Shown here one piece after another: positions 1 to 9,431 of a stretch of 64,000 nucleotides of DNA. The stretch is from CBFFRJ01 sp051486985. GTDB taxonomy: Bacteria; Pseudomonadota; Gammaproteobacteria; Enterobacterales; Enterobacteriaceae. The notes beneath the pieces are model-generated. The model had not been told where the DNA came from. It searched no databases and was given only the letters and a program-made list of their open reading frames with translations. Both the position numbers and the translations under genes were made by a program. The stretch is from the NCBI RefSeq assembly GCF_051486985.1, contig NZ_JAHVDV010000018.1:1-64000 (forward strand), given 5' to 3'. The number at the start of each line of letters is the position of its first letter. The first letter of the stretch is position 1.

Positions 1-250
1 AAAATCGCCGCTTCGCGGTCCATGATGCTTATGTCGTCTGACTATCGGGTCGGGGACCAGCCTGCCTCCCTGCAGGCTATCCCCTCCGCCCGCTTCCCTG
101 CGGGCGGCCCCGGTCAGCCGTCAACGCCTCATCGATTTTCAGCCGGACCTTGTCATCGCGGTGACGGTTTTATTCTCATGGGACTGTGATATCGCTGCAA
201 AACGTCATATTTCTGGGAATTCTTCAGCCCGGCGGGAGAGGGAGCAAACA
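1..250. other. Unassigned GC-rich intergenic segment at left edge
   Basis: In E. coli the gene beyond yhgN is gntU; nothing here resembles it. Plus frame 1 is open from base 1 to a TGA at 187-189 (62 codons, Gly/Pro/Ser/Arg-rich, start outside the window), but I recognise no family and the open frame may come from high GC content. Two tandem hairpins at 59-107 dominate the segment. It may be the end of a gene, an RNA gene, or the edge of an inserted element; the window cannot decide. Confidence 0.35.
59..107. repeat. Two tandem hairpins with matching hexaloops
   Basis: Hairpin 1 has stem AGCCTGC (59-65) with GCAGGCT (72-78) and loop CTCCCT. Hairpin 2 has stem CCGCCCGC (86-93) with GCGGGCGG (100-107) and loop TTCCCT. 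Both stems are perfect and the loops differ by one base. Read from the minus strand the loops are AGGGAG and AGGGAA, each showing a GGA. Neither is followed by a T-run, so they are not typical terminators. Function unknown. Confidence 0.6.
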
Positions 251-253
251 CTA

Positions 254-279
254 AAAAAGGCAACTTGCGTTGCCTTTTT
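254..279. terminator. Bidirectional terminator downstream of yhgN
   Basis: Perfect stem AAAAAGGCAAC (254-264) with GTTGCCTTTTT (269-279), loop TTGC. The A-tract and T-tract on the two sides let it work in both directions. It lies just after the yhgN stop codon and would also stop transcription coming from the left. Confidence 0.85.
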
Positions 280-302
280 GCTTTTATTCCCGTTGCTTTT
301 AC

Positions 303-896
303 CTAGCCTTTCATCCACAGCCGGATGCCGTCCAGGAACATCTGGGTCGCGAGCATCACCAGTACCAGGCCCATCAAACGTTCCAGCGCGTTTACCCCTT
401 TTTCGCCAAGCAAACGCAGAAACAGCGATGACTGCAGCAAAATTGCGACCGTTCCGCCCCAGGCAATCAGCAAGGCAATCACCAGATGGCTCATCTGGTT
501 CGGGTACTGGTGTGACAGTAGCATTAAGGTAGCGAGCAACGTTGGCCCGGCGACCAGCGGAACCGCCAGCGGCACAATAAAGGGTTCTTCCCCCGCAGGC
601 AGGCCCATGCTGCTGCCTGACTCGCTCGGAAAAATCATCTTAATGGCAATCAGAAACAGAATAATGCCACCGGAAATGGAGACGGTTTCTGCGCGCAGGT
701 TAAGAAATGCCAGAATATTTTCACCCGCAAACAGAAAAATCAGCATCAGCGCCAGGGCGATAAGCAGCTCCCGGATCATGATCTTGCGCCGACGCTTTGG
801 TTCGGTATGTTTCAGTACCGACATGAAAATAGGCAGGTTCCCGAGAGGGTCCATAATCAGGATCAACAACACTGCCACAGAAATGATTTCGCTCAT
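303..896 (-). CDS. yhgN: MarC-family inner membrane protein YhgN
   Basis: 197-residue, very hydrophobic protein of the MarC/UPF0056 family, the same length as E. coli YhgN. About six membrane segments are visible, with the family's N-terminal segment containing DPLGNLPIF (residues 16-24) and a central stretch VPLAVPLVAGP. MarC was once linked to multiple antibiotic resistance, but no transport activity is firmly established for the family. It is transcribed divergently from asd, as in E. coli, and followed by a strong terminator. Identity is secure; function is unknown. Confidence 0.93.
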   Translation of the reverse strand: MSEIISVAVLLILIMDPLGNLPIFMSVLKHTEPKRRRKIMIRELLIALALMLIFLFAGENILAFLNLRAETVSISGGIILFLIAIKMIFPSESGSSMGLPAGEEPFIVPLAVPLVAGPTLLATLMLLSHQYPNQMSHLVIALLIAWGGTVAILLQSSLFLRLLGEKGVNALERLMGLVLVMLATQMFLDGIRLWMKG

Positions 897-1058
897 GACT
901 CTTACCTGTTTTGCCGCTGATTAGCGGTATTTCTGATGGCTTGCCCATCATTGATTAATTTCACTTGCGACTTTGTGTGCATTTTGTAATGTGGGCTATT
1001 AGCGCCAGTCAGGATACTGGCAAGCACAAACAGCACACACCTTCGCAGGAAATACGTT

Positions 1059-2165
1059 ATGAAAAATGTTGGTTTTATCGGTTGGCGCGGTATGGTCGGC
1101 TCCGTACTCATGCAACGCATGGTAGAAGAGCGCGACTTCGACGCCATTCGCCCGGTCTTCTTCTCCACTTCCCAGCTCGGTCAGGCTGCTCCGACGTTTG
1201 GCGGTCAATCTGCCGGTACGTTGCAGGATGCATTCGATCTGGAAGCGTTGAAGGCCCTCGACATTATTGTCACCTGCCAGGGCGGCGATTATACCAACGA
1301 AATCTATCCAAAGCTTCGTGAAAGCGGCTGGCAGGGCTACTGGATTGATGCGGCATCATCGTTACGTATGAAAGATGACGCCATCATTATTCTCGATCCG
1401 GTTAACCAGTCTGTGATTACCGAAGGTCTGAACAAGGGTATCAAGACCTTTGTGGGCGGAAACTGCACCGTCAGCCTGATGCTGATGTCACTGGGCGGCC
1501 TGTTCGCAAACGATCTGGTTGAATGGGTCTCTGTTGCCACTTATCAGGCGGCATCCGGTGGCGGCGCACGCCACATGCGCGAACTGCTGGCGCAGATGGG
1601 TCAGCTGCATGGTCACGTGGCGGCGGAACTTGCCAACCCAGCTTCCGCTATTCTCGATATTGAGCGCAAAGTCACTCAGCTTTCGCGCAGCGGTGAATTG
1701 CCGGTTGATAACTTTGGCGTACCGCTGGCAGGTAGCCTGATCCCGTGGATCGACAAACAGCTGGATAACGGTCAGAGCCGCGAAGAGTGGAAAGGGCAGG
1801 CGGAAACCAACAAGATTTTGAGCACTGCCTCTGCAATCCCGGTTGATGGCCTGTGTGTACGTGTCGGGGCGCTGCGCTGCCATAGCCAGGCTTTCACCTT
1901 AAAATTGAAAAAAGATGTGTCGATTCCGACCATCGAAGAGCTGCTGGCGGCCCATAACCCGTGGGCGAAAGTGGTGCCGAATGACCGTGAAATCACCATG
2001 CGTGAACTGACGCCGGCCGCGGTTACCGGTACGCTGACCACCCCGGTTGGTCGCCTGCGTAAGCTGAATATGGGGCCAGATTTCCTCTCTGCTTTTACCG
2101 TTGGCGATCAGCTGTTATGGGGCGCGGCCGAGCCGCTACGCCGCATGCTACGGCAGTTGGCTTAA
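1059..2165 (+). CDS. asd: Aspartate-semialdehyde dehydrogenase
   Basis: Reduces aspartyl-4-phosphate to aspartate semialdehyde with NADPH in the cytosol. This is the branch point to lysine, diaminopimelate, methionine and threonine. The 368-residue protein (E. coli 367) has the N-terminal nucleotide-binding motif GFIGWRGMVGS (residues 5-15) and the catalytic cysteine C136 in GGNCTVSL. The start has a GGAAA ribosome-binding sequence upstream. It is a single gene with its own terminator before glgB, divergent from yhgN. DAP supply makes it essential for cell wall synthesis in related bacteria. Confidence 0.98.
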   Translation: MKNVGFIGWRGMVGSVLMQRMVEERDFDAIRPVFFSTSQLGQAAPTFGGQSAGTLQDAFDLEALKALDIIVTCQGGDYTNEIYPKLRESGWQGYWIDAASSLRMKDDAIIILDPVNQSVITEGLNKGIKTFVGGNCTVSLMLMSLGGLFANDLVEWVSVATYQAASGGGARHMRELLAQMGQLHGHVAAELANPASAILDIERKVTQLSRSGELPVDNFGVPLAGSLIPWIDKQLDNGQSREEWKGQAETNKILSTASAIPVDGLCVRVGALRCHSQAFTLKLKKDVSIPTIEELLAAHNPWAKVVPNDREITMRELTPAAVTGTLTTPVGRLRKLNMGPDFLSAFTVGDQLLWGAAEPLRRMLRQLA

Positions 2166-2179
2166 ACTAAAATTCTTTG

Positions 2180-2208
2180 AAAAGGGGTGCTTGTCACCCC
2201 TTTTTTTT
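2180..2208 (+). terminator. Rho-independent terminator of asd
   Basis: Stem AAAAGGGGTG (2180-2189) with CACCCCTTTT (2195-2204), loop CTTGT, followed by more T residues to 2208. It separates asd from the glycogen operon. Confidence 0.9.
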
Positions 2209-2428
2209 GCGTATTAAAGGATTCTACGCGGATATTGTTAATTTTATCGGGGGTTAGAGACAGCGTTGGCTATGCTTTAAGTTGGGTGCCTTTGCATCTT
2301 ACCTGAAGGTGGGACTGAGCAGAGAGGATGCACATTATGTGCTGCGCAGTTCAGGTCAAAAAATGTGTCTCAACCGGGTGTATAACCCTCCCGGCTTTGG
2401 TGGGACACAAATAAAAAAGGATGAAACC

Positions 2429-4615
2429 ATGTCCGTGCTTGTAGATAGAGACGTGATTAACGCGCTAATAGCAGGCCATTTTGCGGACCCCTTTTCCGTG
2501 CTCGGCATGCACCAGACGGAAGCGGGGCTGGAAGTCCGCGCATTATTACCGGATGCGACAGAAGTCTGGGTGATTGAACCCAAAACGGGTCGTAAAGTGG
2601 GCAACCTGGATTGCCTGGATTCACGTGGCTTTTTTAGTGGCGTTATGCCACGACGTAAAAACCCTTTTCGCTACCAGCTTGCCGTTGTATGGCATGGTCA
2701 GCAAAACCTCATCGACGACCCGTATCGTTTTGGTCCATTGATTCAGGAGATGGATGCCTGGTTGCTCTCTGAAGGCACCCATCTGCGGCCTTATGAAACC
2801 CTCGGCGCACACGCCGATACGATGGATGGTGTGACGGGTACGCGCTTTTCACTATGGGCTCCTAACGCCCGCCGTGTCTCTGTCGTCGGACAGTTCAACT
2901 ACTGGGATGGTCGTCGCCACCCTATGCGTCTGCGAAAAGAGTCCGGCATCTGGGAGCTTTTCATTCCTGGTGCGCACAACGGTCAGCTCTATAAATTTGA
3001 GATGATTGATGCCAACGGCAAGCTGCGCATTAAATCGGATCCCTATGCTTTTGAAGCGCAGATGCGTCCGGAAACGGCCTCGATGATTTGCGATCTTCCT
3101 GAGAAGGTAGAGCAGACCGAAGCACGTAAAAAAGCCAACGAATTTGATGCACCCATCTCTATTTATGAGGTGCATCTGGGATCCTGGCGTCGCCATACTG
3201 ACAATAATTTCTGGCTGAGCTACCGCGAGCTGGCCGACCAACTGGTCCCCTACGTGAAGTGGATGGGCTTTACTCACCTTGAGCTGCTGCCCATTAATGA
3301 GCATCCTTTTGACGGTAGCTGGGGCTATCAACCCACCGGAATGTATGCTCCGACCCGTCGTTTTGGCACCCGTGATGACTTCCTCTACTTTGTGAAAGCT
3401 GCCCATGCTGCCGGGTTAAACGTCATTCTTGACTGGGTACCGGGCCACTTCCCTTCAGATGACTTTGGTCTTGCGCAGTTTGATGGTACCAGCCTTTATG
3501 AGCACAGCGACCCACGCGAAGGCTACCATCAGGACTGGAACACGCTTATCTACAACTTTGGCCGTCGTGAGGTCAGCAACTATCTGGTGGGTAATGCGCT
3601 TTACTGGATTGAGCGCTTCGGCATTGATGCCCTGCGCGTGGATGCGGTGGCGTCCATGATCTACCGCGATTACAGCCGTAAAGCGGGGGAGTGGATCCCT
3701 AATGAACACGGTGGTCGTGAAAATCTTGAGGCTATTGAGTTTTTACGTAACACCAACCGTATTCTCGGTGAGCAGGTACCCGGTGCGGTGAGCATGGCGG
3801 AAGAGTCGACGGATTTTCCTGGCGTCTCGCGCCCGCCTTCAATAGGTGGGCTGGGTTTCTGGTACAAATGGAACCTGGGGTGGATGCATGACACGCTCGA
3901 CTACATGAAGCTCGACCCGATCTATCGCCAGCACCATCACGACAAACTCACCTTCGGTATGATTTATAACAGCACGGAAAACTTCGTGTTGCCGCTCTCC
4001 CATGACGAAGTTGTACACGGCAAAAAATCCATTCTGGATCGTATGCCGGGTGATGCCTGGCAGAAGTTTGCCAACCTGCGCGCCTACTACGGCTGGATGT
4101 GGGCCTTCCCCGGTAAAAAGCTGTTGTTTATGGGCAATGAGTTTGCTCAGGGTCGCGAGTGGAATCATGACTCAAGCCTGGACTGGCACCTGCTGGAAGG
4201 TAGCGATAACTGGCACCACGGTGTACAGCGTCTGGTGCGCGATCTGAACCGAACCTATCGTCACCATAAGGCCTTGCATGAGCTGGACTTTGACGATTAC
4301 GGCTTTGAATGGCTGGTGGTCGATGACTATGAGCGTTCGGTGTTTATTTTTGTTCGTCGTGATAAAGCAGGTAATGAAATTATCGTTGCCAGTAACTTTA
4401 CCCCGGTGCCGCGTCATGGTTATCGCTTCGGTGTTAACCAGCCTGGTCGCTGGCGTGAAGAGCTGAATACCGACTCAATGCACTACCACGGCAGTAACGC
4501 CGGTAACGGCGGCGGTGTACAAAGCGAAACCATTCCTAGCCACGGTCGTGAACATTCACTCTCCATCACCTTGCCTCCGTTGTCGACCATCTGGCTGGTT
4601 CGGGAGGGGGAATGA
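2429..4615 (+). CDS. glgB: 1,4-alpha-glucan (glycogen) branching enzyme
   Basis: Cuts alpha-1,4 chains and rejoins them through alpha-1,6 links to branch glycogen. The ATG at 2429 (MSVLVDRDVINALIAGHF) gives 728 residues, exactly the E. coli length; an in-frame ATG at 2282 would add 49 residues with no family counterpart and is rejected. It has an N-terminal CBM48 region, then a GH13 barrel with the nucleophile Asp in DALRVDAVASM, the acid Glu in MAEESTDF and the transition-state Asp in LSHDEVVHG. It is first in glgBXCAP and overlaps glgX by 4 nt (ATGA), suggesting coupled translation. Confidence 0.98.
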   Translation: MSVLVDRDVINALIAGHFADPFSVLGMHQTEAGLEVRALLPDATEVWVIEPKTGRKVGNLDCLDSRGFFSGVMPRRKNPFRYQLAVVWHGQQNLIDDPYRFGPLIQEMDAWLLSEGTHLRPYETLGAHADTMDGVTGTRFSLWAPNARRVSVVGQFNYWDGRRHPMRLRKESGIWELFIPGAHNGQLYKFEMIDANGKLRIKSDPYAFEAQMRPETASMICDLPEKVEQTEARKKANEFDAPISIYEVHLGSWRRHTDNNFWLSYRELADQLVPYVKWMGFTHLELLPINEHPFDGSWGYQPTGMYAPTRRFGTRDDFLYFVKAAHAAGLNVILDWVPGHFPSDDFGLAQFDGTSLYEHSDPREGYHQDWNTLIYNFGRREVSNYLVGNALYWIERFGIDALRVDAVASMIYRDYSRKAGEWIPNEHGGRENLEAIEFLRNTNRILGEQVPGAVSMAEESTDFPGVSRPPSIGGLGFWYKWNLGWMHDTLDYMKLDPIYRQHHHDKLTFGMIYNSTENFVLPLSHDEVVHGKKSILDRMPGDAWQKFANLRAYYGWMWAFPGKKLLFMGNEFAQGREWNHDSSLDWHLLEGSDNWHHGVQRLVRDLNRTYRHHKALHELDFDDYGFEWLVVDDYERSVFIFVRRDKAGNEIIVASNFTPVPRHGYRFGVNQPGRWREELNTDSMHYHGSNAGNGGGVQSETIPSHGREHSLSITLPPLSTIWLVREGE

Positions 4616-6588
4616 CGCTTCTGGCGGCTGGACAGGCAGCGCCGCTCGGCGCGCATGTGGCAGAGGACGGGGTAAACTTCACCCTCTTTTCCGCTCATGC
4701 GCACCGTGTGGAACTGTGCCTCTTCGATGACGAAGGCAACGAGCAGCGTGTTGATCTTCCGGCCCGAACAGGTGACGTCTGGCATGGTTTTTTGCCGAAT
4801 GCAAAAGCGGGTCTGCGTTATGGTTACCGTGTGCATGGCCCCTGGGATCCCGCCGGGGGGCACCGTTTTAACCCGGCCAAGCTGGTTATTGATCCCTGCG
4901 CGCTGCGTATTGAAGGTGAGGTTAACGATAATCCACTGCTGCACGGCGGCTATCAGACCCCTGACCCACATGACAGCGCCGCGGTCGCGCCTAAATGCAT
5001 CGTCGTGGATGAAGCTTACGACTGGGGGGGCGATCGTGCGCCTTCCACTCCCTGGGGCGAGACCATTATCTACGAAGCTCATGTTAAAGGGCTGACGTAT
5101 TTGCATCCTGCTCTGCCTGAAGCGATCCGGGGCACCTACAAAGCCCTGGGTCACCCGGTGATGATTGAGTACTTCAAAACGCTTGGGATCACGGCCCTGG
5201 AACTGATGCCTGTCGCGCATTTTCTCAGCGAACCTCGCCTGCAGCGGCTGGGGTTGAGTAATTACTGGGGATACAACCCGCTGGGGCTGTTTGCGCTCGA
5301 ACCGCGTTATGCCAGCACACCAGAGGCTGCCATCAATGAATTTCGTGATGCGGTAAAAGCGCTGCACGAGAACGGAATTGAAGTGATCCTCGACATTGTG
5401 TTGAACCATTCCGCTGAAATTGATCTTGACGGGCCGACGCTCTCCCTGCGCGGAATCGATAACCGTAGCTATTATTGGATCAGGGGTGATGGTGATTATG
5501 AGAACTGGACCGGCTGTGGCAACACGCTAAACCTTTCTCATCCGGGCGGTGTGGCGTTTGCGATCGCATGCCTCAGACACTGGGTTCACACCTTTCATGT
5601 TGACGGGTTCCGTTTTGATCTTGCGAGCGTGATGGGCAGAACGCCGGACTACAGCCCTCATGCGCCGCTGTTTGAAGCCATCAAACAGGATCCGCTGCTA
5701 TCGGGGCTGAAACTGATTGCTGAACCCTGGGACATTGGTCACGGCGGTTATCAGGTGGGTAATTTCCCGCCGCCGTTTGCCGAGTGGAACGATCATTTTC
5801 GTGATGCGACGCGTCGCTTCTGGCTGGAGCAGTCGTTGTCGCTGGGCGAATTTGCCGGGCGGTTTGCCGCCTCGGGCGAGCTGTTCCGTCGCGAGGGCCG
5901 TTTGCCTTGCGCTTCCATCAACCTGGTAACGGCGCACGATGGCTTTACGTTGCGTGATTGTGTGAGCTTTAACCACAAACATAACCAGGCTAACGGCGAG
6001 GAAAATCGCGACGGTACTAACAATAACCATAGTAATAATCATGGTATAGAAGGTTTAAGCAGCAGTTTTGAGATAACAGAAAGGAGGCGAACCAGCGTCC
6101 ATGCCCTGTTGACCACTCTGCTGCTTTCTCAGGGAACACCAATGCTGCTGGCCGGTGATGAACAGGGTCACAGCCAGCACGGTAATAACAACGCCTACTG
6201 CCAGGATAACGTGTTGACCTGGCTTGACTGGCAACAGGCAAACAGTGGGCTGGTGGGCTTTACCTCTGCATTGATCCATCTTCGCAAGCGTATTCCGGCA
6301 TTAACGCGGAATCACTGGTGGGAAGAGGGGGATGGAAACGTTCGGTGGCTGAATAACGCGGCGCAACCTCTTAGCGCCGGTGAGTGGCAAGGTGGCTTGC
6401 ATTGCCTGCAAATCCTGTTGTCCGATCGATTTTTGATAACGATCAACGGGACACCTGAGGTTGCCGAACTGGTTTTACCCGATGGGGAGTGGCGCGCCAT
6501 TCCTCCGTTTGCCGGAGAGGATAATCCGGTAGTCATGGCTGTCTGGCATGGGCCCGCGCACGGAGTGTGCGTATTTGAAAGGTCATAA
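4612..6588 (+). CDS. glgX: Glycogen debranching enzyme (limit dextrin isoamylase-type)
   Basis: Hydrolyses alpha-1,6 branches, mainly the short stubs left by glycogen phosphorylase, releasing maltotetraose-size oligosaccharides that feed the maltose system. 658 residues (E. coli 657). It has a CBM48 domain followed by a GH13 barrel; catalytic regions are FRFDLASVMGR (nucleophile Asp), IAEPWDI (acid Glu) and TAHDGFT (third Asp). It starts inside the glgB stop codon and ends 14 nt before glgC. In E. coli a promoter for glgCAP lies within this gene; I did not try to place one here. Confidence 0.97.
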   Translation: MTLLAAGQAAPLGAHVAEDGVNFTLFSAHAHRVELCLFDDEGNEQRVDLPARTGDVWHGFLPNAKAGLRYGYRVHGPWDPAGGHRFNPAKLVIDPCALRIEGEVNDNPLLHGGYQTPDPHDSAAVAPKCIVVDEAYDWGGDRAPSTPWGETIIYEAHVKGLTYLHPALPEAIRGTYKALGHPVMIEYFKTLGITALELMPVAHFLSEPRLQRLGLSNYWGYNPLGLFALEPRYASTPEAAINEFRDAVKALHENGIEVILDIVLNHSAEIDLDGPTLSLRGIDNRSYYWIRGDGDYENWTGCGNTLNLSHPGGVAFAIACLRHWVHTFHVDGFRFDLASVMGRTPDYSPHAPLFEAIKQDPLLSGLKLIAEPWDIGHGGYQVGNFPPPFAEWNDHFRDATRRFWLEQSLSLGEFAGRFAASGELFRREGRLPCASINLVTAHDGFTLRDCVSFNHKHNQANGEENRDGTNNNHSNNHGIEGLSSSFEITERRRTSVHALLTTLLLSQGTPMLLAGDEQGHSQHGNNNAYCQDNVLTWLDWQQANSGLVGFTSALIHLRKRIPALTRNHWWEEGDGNVRWLNNAAQPLSAGEWQGGLHCLQILLSDRFLITINGTPEVAELVLPDGEWRAIPPFAGEDNPVVMAVWHGPAHGVCVFERS

Positions 6589-6602
6589 AAAAGGAGTTCG
6601 TC

Positions 6603-7889
6603 ATGGTTAGATTAGAAAAGAATGATCCATTAATGTTAGCGCGCCAGCTGCCATTAAAATCTGTAGCCCTGATACTTGCAGGTGGGCGAGGGACGCGCCT
6701 GAAAGATTTGACAAAAAAACGTGCCAAGCCTGCCGTTCACTTTGGCGGGAAATTTCGCATTATCGATTTTGCCCTGTCCAACTGCATTAACTCCGGTATC
6801 CGCCGTATTGGGGTCATTACGCAATATCAGTCCCATACCCTGGTGCAGCACATTCAGCGCGGCTGGTCTTTCTTTAATGAAGAGATGAATGAGTTTGTCG
6901 ACCTGTTGCCAGCCCAGCAGCGTGTGCACGGTGAGAGCTGGTATCGCGGTACTGCCGATGCGGTGACGCAGAACCTCGACATCATTCGTCGCTACGGCGC
7001 TGAATATATCGTTATCCTGGCGGGGGACCATATCTATAAGCAGGACTATTCCCGCATGCTTATCGATCATGTCGAAAAGGGTGCGCGCTGCACCGTGGCC
7101 TGTCTGCCGGTGCCTATTGAAGAGGCAAGCGCTTTTGGCGTAATGGCTGTGGATGAAAATGACAAAGTTATTGCGTTTGTCGAGAAGCCCGCTAACCCGC
7201 CGTCCATGCCTAATGACGACACCAAATCGCTGGCCAGTATGGGGATTTATGTCTTCGATGCAGAGTATCTCTACGAACTCCTGGAAGAAGACGACAAGAA
7301 CGAAAACTCCAGTCACGATTTCGGTAAAGACATCATCCCGTTGATTATGAAGTCTGGCATGGCTTATGCACACCCTTTCCCACTCTCCTGCGTGCACTCG
7401 GATCCTGAGTCAGAACCTTACTGGCGCGATGTGGGAACCCTGGAAGCCTACTGGAAAGCGAACCTCGATCTTGCTTCCGTTGTGCCGGAACTGGACATGT
7501 ATGACCGTAACTGGCCAATCCGTACCTATAATGAATCTTTGCCACCGGCGAAATTTGTTCAGGACAGATCGGGAAGTCACGGTATGACGTTGAACTCACT
7601 GGTTTCTGGTGGATGTGTGATCTCCGGATCGGTGGTCGTGCAATCGGTATTGTTTTCACGGGTGCGCGTAAACTCGTTTTGCAATATCGATTCTGCGGTT
7701 CTGTTACCTGAGGTGTGGGTCGGACGCTCCTGTCGCTTGCGGCGCTGCGTTATAGACCGCGCTTGTGTCATCCCGGAAGGGACGATTATTGGTGAGAATG
7801 CAGAAGAAGATGCGCGTCGATTCTACCGCTCCGAAGAGGGCATTGTGCTGGTGACGCGCGAAATGCTGCGTAAATTGCAACAAGAGTAA
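6603..7889 (+). CDS. glgC: Glucose-1-phosphate adenylyltransferase (ADP-glucose pyrophosphorylase)
   Basis: Makes ADP-glucose from ATP and glucose-1-phosphate, the committed and allosterically controlled step of bacterial glycogen synthesis. 428 residues (E. coli 431; the C-terminus ends in KLQQE, slightly shorter). The N-terminal nucleotidyltransferase signature LILAGGRGTRLKDLT (residues 23-37) and the PAVHFGGKFRIIDFALSN segment used for catalysis and effector binding are intact; the C-terminal half is the left-handed beta helix. AAGGAG lies just upstream of the ATG at 6603. Confidence 0.98.
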   Translation: MVRLEKNDPLMLARQLPLKSVALILAGGRGTRLKDLTKKRAKPAVHFGGKFRIIDFALSNCINSGIRRIGVITQYQSHTLVQHIQRGWSFFNEEMNEFVDLLPAQQRVHGESWYRGTADAVTQNLDIIRRYGAEYIVILAGDHIYKQDYSRMLIDHVEKGARCTVACLPVPIEEASAFGVMAVDENDKVIAFVEKPANPPSMPNDDTKSLASMGIYVFDAEYLYELLEEDDKNENSSHDFGKDIIPLIMKSGMAYAHPFPLSCVHSDPESEPYWRDVGTLEAYWKANLDLASVVPELDMYDRNWPIRTYNESLPPAKFVQDRSGSHGMTLNSLVSGGCVISGSVVVQSVLFSRVRVNSFCNIDSAVLLPEVWVGRSCRLRRCVIDRACVIPEGTIIGENAEEDARRFYRSEEGIVLVTREMLRKLQQE

Positions 7890-7979
7890 CAGCATCGAGA
7901 TAACCTTGCGCGGAAGGGGTCCGCGTGCTGTTTTTCCGCTAATGCCGGTTGAGTGTTAGCGGTTTTGACAGGAGCGAGA

Positions 7980-9413
7980 ATGCAGGTTTTACATGTATGT
8001 TCCGAGATGTTTCCGTTGCTGAAGACCGGTGGTCTGGCAGATGTTATTGGCGCACTACCGGCGGCGCAAATCGCTGACGGCGTTGACACGCGCGTGCTAC
8101 TGCCTGCGTTCCCTGATATCCGTCGGGGAGTGACGGATGCTCAGATTGTCAGCCGTCGGGAGACCTTCGCCGGTCGAATTACATTGCTGTTCGGACATTT
8201 TAATGGGGTGGGGATCTACTTAATTGACGCGCCGCATCTCTATGACCGGCCCGGCAGCCCGTACCACGACACAAATCTTTTCGCCTATACCGATAACGTC
8301 TTGCGCTTTGCGCTGCTTGGCTGGGTAGGTGCAGAGATGGCCAGTGGGCTTGACCCTTTCTGGCGGCCAGATGTGGTCCATGCTCATGACTGGCATGCCG
8401 GCCTGGCACCCGCCTATCTTGCAGCGAAAGGGCGTCCGGCGAAGTCGGTGTTCACTGTCCATAACCTGGCCTACCAGGGAATGTATTACGCGCATCATAT
8501 GAGTGAAATCGGGTTGCCATCCTCCTTCTTTACCATGCATGGGCTGGAATTTAAGGGGCAGATTTCATTCCTTAAAGCGGGGCTTTATTACGCCGACCAC
8601 ATTACGGCCGTTAGCCCCACCTACGCGCGTGAAATTACTGAGCCACAATTTGCCTATGGTATGGAAGGACTGTTACGCCAGCGGCAGATGGAAGGTCGCC
8701 TGAGCGGCATTCTTAATGGCGTCGATGAAAAAATTTGGGACCCGGCAACAGACTTGCTGCTTACCTCGCGTTATACGAGGGATACGCTGGAAGAAAAAGC
8801 AGAGAACAAGCGCCAGTTGCAGGTTGCCATGGGACTGAAGGTTAACGACAAGGTTCCACTGTTTGCAGTGGTCAGTCGTTTAACCAGTCAGAAAGGCCTC
8901 GACCTCGTGCTGGAAGCACTGCCAGGGTTGCTTGAGCAGGGTGGACAACTTGCGCTGTTGGGCGCGGGCGATCCGGTTCTGCAGGAAGGGTTCCTGGCCG
9001 CAGCAGCAGAGCACCCGGGGCAGGTGGGTGTTCAGATTGGTTATCACGAAGCGTTCTCGCACCGCATCATGGGTGGCGCTGACGTCATTCTGGTGCCGAG
9101 TCGCTTCGAACCGTGTGGATTAACGCAACTTTATGGACTGAAGTACGGCACACTGCCGCTGGTACGGCGTACCGGTGGGCTTGCTGATACGGTGTCCGAT
9201 AGCTCTCTGGAGAATTTGGCAGATGGAATCGCCAGTGGTTTTGTATTTGAAGACAGTAATGCCTGGTCGCTGCTCCGCGCGATTCGGCGTGCTTTCGTGT
9301 TGTGGTCCCGTCCTTCACTCTGGCGTTTTGTTCAGCGTCAGGCGATGGGCATGGATTTTAGCTGGCAGGTCGCCGCGCAGTCTTACCGCGACCTTTACTA
9401 TCGGTTGAAATAA
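7980..9413 (+). CDS. glgA: Glycogen synthase (ADP-glucose dependent)
   Basis: Transfers glucose from ADP-glucose to the growing alpha-1,4 chain. Family GT5, GT-B fold. The ATG at 7980 gives 477 residues, identical to E. coli, and has AGGAG upstream; the in-frame ATG at 7953 is rejected. The ADP-glucose-binding motif K15-TGGLADV is at the N-terminus, and the C-terminal PSRFEPCGLTQLYGLKYG motif carries the catalytic Glu. A 90-nt gap separates it from glgC, and glgP begins 18 nt later. Confidence 0.98.
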   Translation: MQVLHVCSEMFPLLKTGGLADVIGALPAAQIADGVDTRVLLPAFPDIRRGVTDAQIVSRRETFAGRITLLFGHFNGVGIYLIDAPHLYDRPGSPYHDTNLFAYTDNVLRFALLGWVGAEMASGLDPFWRPDVVHAHDWHAGLAPAYLAAKGRPAKSVFTVHNLAYQGMYYAHHMSEIGLPSSFFTMHGLEFKGQISFLKAGLYYADHITAVSPTYAREITEPQFAYGMEGLLRQRQMEGRLSGILNGVDEKIWDPATDLLLTSRYTRDTLEEKAENKRQLQVAMGLKVNDKVPLFAVVSRLTSQKGLDLVLEALPGLLEQGGQLALLGAGDPVLQEGFLAAAAEHPGQVGVQIGYHEAFSHRIMGGADVILVPSRFEPCGLTQLYGLKYGTLPLVRRTGGLADTVSDSSLENLADGIASGFVFEDSNAWSLLRAIRRAFVLWSRPSLWRFVQRQAMGMDFSWQVAAQSYRDLYYRLK

Positions 9414-9431
9414 GCTCCTGGAATCACTTTT

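Noticed and set aside
161..532. Plus-strand open frame with a hydrophobic stretch overlapping yhgN
   Set aside because: It crosses the bidirectional terminator and is antisense to the well-supported yhgN gene.
6001..6060. AT-rich dip in glgX as a sign of insertion
   Set aside because: It encodes the conserved Asn/His-rich GTNNNHSNNHG segment of GlgX, present in E. coli too.
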